This document shows, piece after piece, positions 56,744-64,000 of a DNA stretch of 64,000 bases. The stretch is from Tricholoma matsutake. Taxonomy: Eukaryota > Basidiomycota > Agaricomycetes > Agaricales > Tricholomataceae. Both the position numbers and the translations under genes were made by a program. Position 1 is the stretch's first letter. Every line of letters begins with the position of its first letter. The notes beneath the pieces are model-generated. The model had not been told where the DNA came from. It did no database searches and saw only the letters and a list, made by a program, of their open reading frames with translations. The stretch lies in assembly GCA_026075535.2 (NCBI GenBank), contig AP026541.1:2232001-2296000 (forward strand), written 5' to 3'.

Positions 56744-57169
56744 TGTAAGGGGACTAGGGGGGTGCCCTGTGTGTTTTTCCTATTTTTTATGTTTGTCCTA
56801 TATTTTTCCCCACCTCATTTCCTTCTATTCTTCATTTTCTATGATTTTTCCGGATTTTATTACTAATTTTCCCTTGCTATCATGTTTGTACATGTTGACA
56901 CTTTTATATTTAGAGGCGGAGTACCCCTTCTGACACATACCCCTTGGTATGATGTCATTCGGTGGCCTTGATCCGCCCATCTCCACCTTTTTCTATTTTT
57001 AGGTTATATTTGATTTTTGTTGTCTTCACATATACTGGGCATCAGCAAGGGGATCCTTAGAGTTTTCTCTTCAGATTTCCCTTTGCTAGGTGTGTCCCCA
57101 ATGCCTGTATTATGTAGTATAATTTTAACTTCGGATTTCCCTTTGCTAGAGGCTTAGGTTGCCCTTACA
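56744..57169 (+). repeat. 3' LTR of element B
   Basis: 426 bp, nearly identical to 51123-51548. Confidence 0.95.
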
Positions 57170-57174
57170 AATGC
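57170..57174 (+). repeat. Target-site duplication of element B, right copy
   Basis: AATGC, identical to 51118-51122. Confidence 0.93.
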
Positions 57175-57860
57175 CCTTTGCATTCACCTTGCCCACAACC
57201 CACCGAAATACCATTTTGCCAGAATGTGCTTTTACTACTTGAGCACAATCGAACAAATGGAATGAAACCTAGAAGAAGTGATGAATGATACAGACACCCT
57301 GGGGATCAAACAGACGATCCAGGAGATGATTGCACCATGGTCAGACGGACTGAGAATAGCTGAGGAGAGACCTCACACCCTCCTAGATTGACACAGACAA
57401 CTACTGATCTTGCTCTCGCCATTCAGCGAGTGGAGCGACAGAGACAAACAACAAGCTCCCTCTGGAGACTCTTCTCATTCTATGAAGAACCTGAAAATTG
57501 TGCCTAGGGGACCCAAAGTAATTGATCTGACCACTTCCAAACCCAAACCGAAAACCACCCAACTGCCTTGGTCCCCTCCACACATGAGACATGCCAGATG
57601 TTTTATCTGCCAAGAGATAGGTCATTTTGGCCTGATTTGCCAACAATATATTTGCAAGTATTGCAAGCAGCGAGGCCCCGGACACTCTGCCCAGAGAAAC
57701 CTTGAAAAGATTGAGAGACTGATCAAAGAGAAGTCAAATGCAGACAGTGGCTCTTTTTTAACTCTGGATATGATGATTTTGATAATGATGCGATGGGAAA
57801 CATGACAGGAGAACCATATGGAAGGATTTAAAAGGCAGAGCTCAGGACGATGGCATGACA
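57175..57860 (+). pseudogene. Third open frame of element C with two Cys-rich knuckles
   Basis: In the frame reading YHFARMCFYYLSTIEQME there is a helical region (LEEVMNDTDTLGIKQTIQEM), a basic linker (about 57530), then CFICQEIGHFGLICQQ and CKYCKQRGPGHSAQR (57598-57690), which resemble CCHC knuckles (the last Cys of the second is missing). It lies downstream of the integrase of the same element once insertion B is removed, an unusual place for a nucleocapsid-like protein. Scattered stops (near 57276 and 57390) make it defective. A GNMTGEPYG motif ends it. Function unknown; RNA binding is inferred from the knuckles only. Confidence 0.55.
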
Positions 57861-57870
57861 AGACAGACCC

Positions 57871-58074
57871 ATGCTCACAGGAATTACAATCCTCACCATC
57901 GTCGTTGGCACAACTCTGGCTGCAGCAGCAGCCCTAACCTTTGCATTTTGTCTCTATGCCATCTTCCGAACAGAACCTGAACCTCCAATTTCAGACATTG
58001 AATTCTCCATCCTGCAATGCCCCCCCTTCAATGATACTACCGACTCCTTGACACCGCTACCTAGAGCAGCATGA
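57871..58074 (+). CDS. Small single-pass membrane protein (67 aa), possibly element C
   Basis: ATG 57871; residues 4-32 form one strong hydrophobic helix (ITILTIVVGTTLAAAAALTF), followed by an acidic, Pro-rich tail with PEPPISDIEFS. No cleavage-site pattern is obvious, so it may be a membrane anchor. It follows the knuckle frame and precedes a polypurine-like end (GGAAGGGTAA then TGTTACAA near 58206). It could be a fourth frame of the Gypsy element or a chance frame; its openness in decayed surroundings is the only support. Confidence 0.3.
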   Translation: MLTGITILTIVVGTTLAAAAALTFAFCLYAIFRTEPEPPISDIEFSILQCPPFNDTTDSLTPLPRAA

Positions 58075-59020
58075 ACCAGAAGAACCCAATCATATCCCTC
58101 GACCCCAACCTATCTATATAACCAGACCACGCCTGATCAGACCATGAAGGAGAGACGAAGATTTAGGTCAAAGTGTGGAACTTTCAACCATAGTGGAAGG
58201 GTAATGTTACAATTTTCCTTGTAACTCATGGAACCCAACTGACCTGACCATTATTTTTTTCATTTTATTATTATTATTGATTATTTATTTAGTATCTTTA
58301 TTTTATATTTTTTGTTAGTATTATTTGTTGAGCATCTAAATTTTTATATACTCTATATAAAAATATTCTAAGTATTCACTGATTTTTAATTAATATCTTT
58401 AAATGAAAAAAATTATCATTAATTTATCTTATATTTTTCTAAATAAAAACATTTATCTATTCAACAAAAGACATACCATAGGATGCCAGGTATTTCTTAC
58501 TTTACATTTAATTCAATAAAAATTTTGAGCTTAATGGGAATGACAGATACCTGCAGCTTGACATTGTATTTTGGCAAGCTTCAAGTGTTTGTTTTTGTGA
58601 TAATAGTCAAGATGCTTTTTAAGGACTATGTTAGAAGTTAAATTAGCATATGTGAATCCATATGAATAAATCATAATAAAACAAAAAGTTTATAAAAAAA
58701 AAGGACATTTATTTGCAATTCTTATATAATCTTGTTTTCTGCAGCAAGAGCTATAATCAACACACACAATCTCCAGAAATATATCAATATAAATCAACTT
58801 GCCTTGTATGCTTTGAGCAAGACATTGTACATGTCAAAATGAAATTGATAAGTTAATTCAAGAATACACTGATTTTAACTATTCTGGTATCCACTGACAC
58901 AAAATAAGCACAAGCAGGAGCAAGCAGAAAAAGAGTGGGCATGACAGAAGCAAGTATAGCTACAGGAATAAGTACAGTAGACAAAGACACAGCAGAAGAT
59001 TACAACCCAAAACTGACTTG
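58075..59020. other. AT-rich noncoding DNA
   Basis: 58195-58215 may be a polypurine tract plus LTR start (TGTTACAATTTTCC). 58250-58500 is extremely AT-rich, without genes. A minus-strand frame at 58875-59159 partly lies in the foldback element and is not called. Confidence 0.35.
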
Positions 59021-59250
59021 TCATCTTGCTGAAACAATTACTGAATGAGAAAAATAGTGATGCATCTGCCATCAAACCTTCTGTCAAATGCATTGATAGC
59101 TTTTTCCATTGAAAAAACAATTTCTTCTTCTTTCTCAAATTTTTTTTTTGTTTTTCCAATGGAAAAAGCCATCATTGCATTTGATGGGAGGTTTGATGGC
59201 AGGTGCATCACCATCTTGTTATTCAGTAATCGTCTTAGCAAGCTGAAGCC
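59020..59250. mobile_element. Foldback (MITE-like) element
   Basis: Left arm from CTTGCTGAAACAATTACTGA (about 59026) through GTGATGCATCTGCCATCAAA to TTTTTCCATTGAAAAAACAA (about 59120). The right arm is the reverse of the same series, ending CAGTAATCGTCTTAGCAAGC (about 59243). Arms of roughly 95 bp enclose about 30 bp of T/C-rich loop. The arms match closely but not perfectly. Confidence 0.8.
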
Positions 59251-59384
59251 ACCATTAAAGCTACAAAAGTTTCAGAATGAGAACTTTTAGACTAAATTTT
59301 ATGAGCAAGTTATTGCATCACAAAAAAAAATCAAAATAACAAGGGCAGGCAATAACATCAATACCTGGAGGCTTGAAACAGCAG

Positions 59385-59585
59385 GAATAGCAATGCACCT
59401 GCTGTTAAACCTTCTATCAAATGTGTTAAAGAAAGAAACTAGTATTTTTACATTAAAAAAAAGAATTGTTTGCACCGCTATCTTGTTATTCAGTAATCAT
59501 TTTAGCAAGCTAAAGCCACCACTAAAGCTGTAGAAGTTCCAGAGTAAGAACTTTTGGGTTAAATTTTATGATGCTTGCGAGTGCT
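59385..59585. repeat. Second, partly deleted copy of the foldback element
   Basis: GCACCTGCTGTTAAACCTTC at about 59395 parallels the left arm, and CTTGTTATTCAGTAATC to GAACTTTTGGGTTAAATTTT (59483-59570) parallels 59214-59302. The two copies are in tandem. Confidence 0.7.
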
Positions 59586-59610
59586 AAAGCACCACCATCT
59601 CCCTCCTTCC

Positions 59611-60144
59611 TTATGCTGCAATTACCATGTGTCTTAGTTTGTCTAAACAAGGTTTTTCTTCTTTGGCCCAAACAAGCTTTAAGCTTTTATGGCCAATTGT
59701 AATTGCACAACTCGCATTTGGCTGTCTTTTTCTCTGTTTTTTTCTTTCTCTGCCTTGTTTATAAGACTCAACTCTGTCCTGACATCTGATAAGCCTATGG
59801 ACTTGTTCAACAATATGCTCTGGTAGTTGCACAGTATTCTGCTTGCTCTCAACAACTTTGACTTTGCAATTAAGTACCCCATTAGAAAGACTTGCTTATA
59901 ACTATAGAGAAATTTTTCAGGGTAAAAAATCTTTGGAAGCTGCCAGAAATAATATTAGAAAATGGCTGCATAACAAAGAAAATATATTATTTTCCTATGG
60001 ACAAGTTAGTACCCATGTAGCTAAATTAGCAAGACAGTTGATGATTAGAGATGAATCTCCATGCTATGCCAAACTTCAGTATACAACATGTAGCAAGCAA
60101 AAGAACCTTGAACCTTCAGAAAATTTTATGCATGTAATGAGCAG
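59611..60144. other. Unassigned open frames, repeat-derived
   Basis: A plus-strand frame from 59843 includes NNIRKWLHNKENILFSYGQV and looks protein-like, but it runs into the LTR fragment at 60145. The opposite strand has short Lys/Arg-rich frames. No family is recognised. Confidence 0.25.
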
Positions 60145-60356
60145 TGTAAGAGGACTAGGGGGAACTCAAGGGGGTGCCCTGTATGTTTCTTCTATTTTTT
60201 TACATTTATTCTATATTTTTCCTCACTTCATGTCCTTTTATTCTTTATTTTCTATAATTTTTTCTTATTTTATTGCTAATTTCTCTTTCTATCATATTTG
60301 TGCATGTTGACAGTTTTATATTTAGAGGTGGAGCACCCCTTTTAACATCTACCCCT
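60145..60356 (+). repeat. 5' part of an A/B-family LTR
   Basis: Starts TGTAAGAGGACTAGGGGG and aligns with the first half of the 426-bp LTR up to CATCTACCCCT. It has a small insertion GAACTCAAGG after position 18. No internal element sequence follows. Confidence 0.88.
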
Positions 60357-60889
60357 AATGATCACCGGTTACAAGTGTAGCCAATTCCAGGAGTTGTCTT
60401 TTATATCTAAAATTTGTGTCTCAGCTAATTTTATGTCTCATGGTTTCAAAGTCACTAATGGTTGCTTCAAATTACTGACCATGGGTAAAACAGCATTGAT
60501 TTTTTTGTTCACGCTGAATTTTTTGGTGGATCCAGAATCTAAAAATGAGTCTTTTTTATGTAAATATAAGGACTCATAATTATAAACATGCATTAGATCA
60601 TAGGAAATGATAAAGAATTGACTGACCTTTGAAACAACATTTCAGGTCTTGAAAGGCAGCCATTATAGGCTTTTATTATGAGTGAGGCAGGCATAGGAGG
60701 TAGTGGTATGATGACAAGAGAAAAGCTGTGCAAATTCCACAGTCAGGTGGTTTGACATCTAGATTTACATGCTTTCTTTCTTCTTCTTGTACCACCACCT
60801 CCCATGCCATCTCTCCTCCAAATTTATGTATGAGTGTAGAGTTAATTAGTGTACTATATCATTTGTAAATGAGTTCTACACCGTCTAAC
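60357..60889. other. Noncoding DNA with an isolated satellite half-unit
   Basis: 60575-60640 resembles part of the 43.4 kb satellite arm in direct orientation (TTAGATCATAGGAAATGATA; GAATTGACTGACC). No gene seen. Confidence 0.4.
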
Positions 60890-61632
60890 TTAAGAATAGA
60901 CATCATAATAGCCCAATAATAGCTTTAAAAACATATAATGGGTGCCAGATAGATACCATGAGTCTATACTGTATCTCGGTGAGTTCTGTACCATTTCCTA
61001 CCAGCTAAAGGTTGATTACCAGATATTTTACTGTCAGTTTAAGGGCCCAAAGAGACAAGAGGCATCCACTATTGCATTCTATAACATGCTATGTTTCAGA
61101 AGGAGAGTATGCTCTATCTTCATGAGCTCTTCATTATTTACTATCATTGAGGGCTCAATTACAATATATACTAGTATCGTTTGAAGGACCCAAAGAGACG
61201 AGAGGTTCACCTGTCTGCATTCTGAAGATATTTCACATTTTTAGTTTTGGTGGACAGATACTCTAGATTAGTCAATCCTCTATTGTTTCTTATGATCTAA
61301 GGCTTGTTTATAATTTAATATAGTGTTGTTTGAAGGAACTGAAGAGACAAGAGGTGTGCATGTCCATATTCTGGAGGTATTCCACATCTTTTGGTTTTTG
61401 GGGGGGGTTAAGCTATATCTTAGTCAGTTTTCTACTGTTTTTCATAATTGAAGGCTCATTTACAATGTGGTCTAGTCTCATTTGAAGGGCCTGAAGAGAC
61501 AACAGCCATATGTGCTCCCATTTCTATGCTATTTTACATATTCTGTTTTTTTGCAGAGTTACTCTGTCTTGAACAATTCTTAGCTATTTTCTATGATCTT
61601 AGGTTCATTTACAGTATATTCTACTACTAAGG
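60890..61632 (-). repeat. Satellite-like arm 2 of a large inverted pair
   Basis: The reverse complement aligns end to end with 43444-44156, with the same four internal units. The gap between the arms is about 16.7 kb. Confidence 0.88.
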
Positions 61633-61868
61633 TAGAGGCAATTCATACACATCCAATGTCAGCTGTTGTGATTGATATGTGATGAGACCTTAGCATGCAC
61701 ATGACTTTCTCCATGATTTCACCGACACTGGATGCAACAATCGCGCTGCTTCATCATAAGTCCCATTTCTCTACACAAAAAAAATAATCTATTATTATAT
61801 ATTAGTGTAAAAGTGAGTTCAAAGTATGCCAAGTTTGAATTATTATAGTATCTGTTCATCATCCACTC
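61633..61868. other. Noncoding DNA
   Basis: Short spacer downstream of the transposase pseudogene; nothing recognised. Confidence 0.35.
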
Positions 61869-64000
61869 TCAAACTTTTGCCTTGAGCAGATCATCCATGA
61901 GTGTCTCAGGCAATGCACAGTGACCACGGTATTTGTGTAATGCCCAAGCAGCCTGTTTACCATTTAGCCCATGGGCATAAGCATCAATGAACCGCTGAGA
62001 GCACCAAGCATAACTGTAGTCATGAATGAATGTGAGATCAATAATGTCATCAATAAAGTTTTGCACCTCTGCATCGTCACTAAGGGGACTGATTCCAGTG
62101 CAGCCAACACATTCCTCTCAAAATCGGCCTCCTTTGATAATGGTGGATACTGGTGGTAGACTTTCTTGGAGTGACCCAAGCACTGCTCGATGAAATTTAT
62201 CTCACAGTAGAACTTGGGCAAGAACACAGCTTCAAATCCTCAAGCTTTGCAGGCAATCTCCAATGCCGACTCCCCCTCAGTAAAATTGGGTTGGTTGTAG
62301 AGCACACACCTCTGACAACAGTCAGTTGCACCTTTCTCCCACTTGAAGCCTTTGCAAGAAGCCTTTGAACTTTGACTCTGCCACTAGCCCATGCTCCTCC
62401 AAGATTCAAGTCATACCAATAAACACATTATTACTGTCATAGAACAACTGTGGCTGCCCATCTGGGAGTTGACCAGGGCCCATCTGTATAACCACTTTCT
62501 GAGGTTTTCCATTTGAAGCATACTGAATCTTTCCATTGACAGTGGCCATGACCTCAGTGCCAAACTTTGTCAACAGATTCTTTGTCATTTTTGTTGCAGA
62601 AGGTGCCATGGCAGGGTGCTTTGAGTAGGTAGTTGCATTATCAAAAATAAACATGTGTTCATCATGTGGATAGTGCTTTTGAATAATGTCCATTGCCGTC
62701 TGTGTCTGCATAATGATGTCCTCATTTGTGAAATACCCATCACAGCTTTTATCTGCTTTGAATCAAACTTGTGCTGACTCGCTCCCATCAGGAGAATGTA
62801 ACCATCCATAGTCCATGGAAACAAAGTTAGCCACCATCAGCGAGACTCCCTCGCCCTTTTTTCGAGGTGTTGCAGTCTCCGAGGAATAAACCCAGTGCCT
62901 CTTGCATCTGTCATGTGCATAAAATGTTGATTTGTCATAAAACCAGACTACAAGCTGTTGTAGCTGTGGTCTTTTACCATTAGGTATGTCTTCTTTGCCT
63001 TCCTGTGTCCATCCATGTAATTTAGACTCAAGCTTCTTCCAGCGTGGTAGGAACACATTCTGCCAATAGTAGACAACATCCTCCCGCTCATGCCCATCAA
63101 TGTATTGCCCTGAGGGTTCAAGTGTCCACCTGAAATTCATGCAGTTGAGCCAGTATCTTGCAGTACACTCCGATATGCCTTTTTTCAAGCTGTGACGCTT
63201 TTGGACATCCAGGCAGTCCATGTATCAAACCAGGTCCATTGCGCAAATAAACTTTCTGATTGATTGCAGATGAGTAAGCAATTTCTGCTTCAAATCTTCA
63301 TTGTCGAGCCATGATTTGTTCCAGGTGCCATACATATTGAATGGAAGGTTCTCATCCTCTTTGATAAATGCACAGGACCATTCTCAAAGGCGCTGTGCAT
63401 ACCACTGTCCACGCTCTGCAGACTCAGCAGTTTGAAGTGAGGCCGCCATCCACTTGTTATATACCCTTGAATTAATATTTGTATATGTCCACAGGAAGCA
63501 CTGCATTCCCTCAAGCTGGCTTCTCAGAAGCAAGTCAAGCTTTGGGTCTTTATGGTCTTTTCCATTGTCTTGGTGTGGATGTAAGATGTCCTTGATCTTT
63601 GTATGCACCTTACAGGCTGCCTCCACAGTTGGTGGCTTCCATCGTTGATCCTTTGCATCATCCTGGGCATCCTGAGTACTGTCATGGTTGCTGTGATCAC
63701 TATTCCCAGCATTATGCTGATCAGCTGAGTAACCACCAAGACTGATATCGTCACCACTAAATGTGTCATCATTTCTGTTTTGTGATGGCATGGCATCAAC
63801 TGCATCTTCTTGTGGATCCTCCTCTATGGTTTCATCAATATTCATGGGAGCCATGCTCTAGGTCATGTCAGGTTCACATTGCATAAAGAACTGCACAGCT
63901 AGCTCCCAAACAGGAGGTGGTCCTTTTGGCAAATCATTTCTATGATTGACAGGTGAGTTCTCCCTAGGCTTCCAAAAGACAGAGCTCTTGATTGTGTTAA
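61869..64000 (-). pseudogene. Long DDE transposase (DDE_3 / Tc1-mariner-like fungal family), 5' end beyond window
   Basis: Reading leftwards from the right edge: PPPVWELAVQFFMQ, a stop, then MAPMNIDETIEED (63854), an acidic linker, HTKIKDILHPHQD and GQWYAQRL; then KKGISECTARYWLNCMNFRW, SGQYIDGHEREDVVYY and VVWFYDKSTFYAHDRCKRHW with the first catalytic Asp. Next come SLMVANFVSMDYGWLHSPDG, then GYFTNEDI, MFIFDNATTYSKHP with the second Asp, and LPKFYCEINFIEQCLGHSKK with the Glu. HGLNGKQAAWALHKYRGH and a stop at 61869 end it. This matches long DDE transposases common in Agaricomycetes. A TGA near 62763, frameshifts in 62230-62410 and around 62000, and the missing 5' part show decay. CpG-poor. No terminal repeats are visible on the left side. 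Confidence 0.85.

Larger units (their letters stand above)
51123..57169 (+). mobile_element. Gypsy element B, full-length chromovirus (young copy)
   Basis: 6,047 bp with two 426-bp LTRs (51123-51548; 56744-57169) that I see differing at about four positions, and an exact 5-bp duplication AATGC. It has the order LTR, self-priming-type primer site, gag, protease, RT, RNase H, integrase, chromodomain, polypurine tract, LTR. It interrupts element C between its integrase and a third open frame. Coding frames carry several TGA stops at former CGA codons, so this copy cannot move by itself. Confidence 0.97.

Noticed and set aside
44157..60889. A giant cargo-carrying transposon such as a Starship between the inverted arms
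   Set aside because: No tyrosine-recombinase captain gene or host cargo genes are seen; the interior is retrotransposon debris. The inverted arms are reported on their own.
1..64000. CRISPR arrays or bacterial gene clusters
   Set aside because: No array of identical direct repeats with unique spacers; the tandem arrays are contiguous minisatellites, and the genes have spliceosomal introns.

Overview
The window looks like genomic DNA of a basidiomycete fungus, most likely an Agaricomycete. Two intact host genes are densely split by short introns (about 45-115 nt, GT..AG). The repeats belong to families typical of these fungi: Ty3/Gypsy chromoviruses, a second Gypsy clan, a hAT element, a long DDE transposase and a Ty1/copia scrap. 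All assignments come from reading the sequence; no database was searched.

Layout. 0-2.1 kb: low-complexity DNA and a 1.2 kb hAT-like non-autonomous element. 2.1-6.7 kb: a host island with a copia remnant and a complete 17-exon aldehyde dehydrogenase gene (minus strand). 6.8-13.6 kb: CpG-poor repeat DNA with a complete but dead hAT element (7158-11852, perfect 8-bp target duplication), hairpin-rich noncoding repeats and a fresh 154-bp tandem duplication. 13.9-20.6 kb: a second CpG-rich host island with a complete 12-exon GH31 alpha-glucosidase gene (plus strand). 20.6-64 kb: nested repeats. These include two full-length copies of one chromodomain Gypsy family (A, minus, 23948-29957; B, plus, 51123-57169, both with exact 5-bp target duplications), a 3' fragment (D, 47221-48690) and an LTR fragment. 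There are also decayed pieces of at least two other Gypsy clans, tRNA-derived SINE-like units, a 21-22 bp minisatellite, a foldback element, a pair of inverted ~0.7 kb satellite-like arms flanking 16.7 kb, and a DDE transposase pseudogene running off the right end.

What stands out. (1) Copies A, B and D allow codon-by-codon comparison, and several premature TGA stops arose from CGA. An inverted repeat beside the alpha-glucosidase differs between its arms almost only at CpG. Together these indicate CpG-directed C-to-T decay of repeats, with CpG-rich host genes left as islands. (2) The A/B Gypsy family has a 10-nt sequence just inside its 5' LTR that is perfectly complementary to an LTR segment 30 nt downstream of a TATA-like box. 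This is the arrangement expected of self-primed Tf1/sushi-type elements. (3) Both host genes contain microexons (7, 12 and 18 nt) that are needed to keep conserved motifs in frame. (4) A dispersed noncoding repeat family built of short perfect hairpins recurs at four places. The two host genes look functional; nearly all other coding sequence is transposon-derived and broken.
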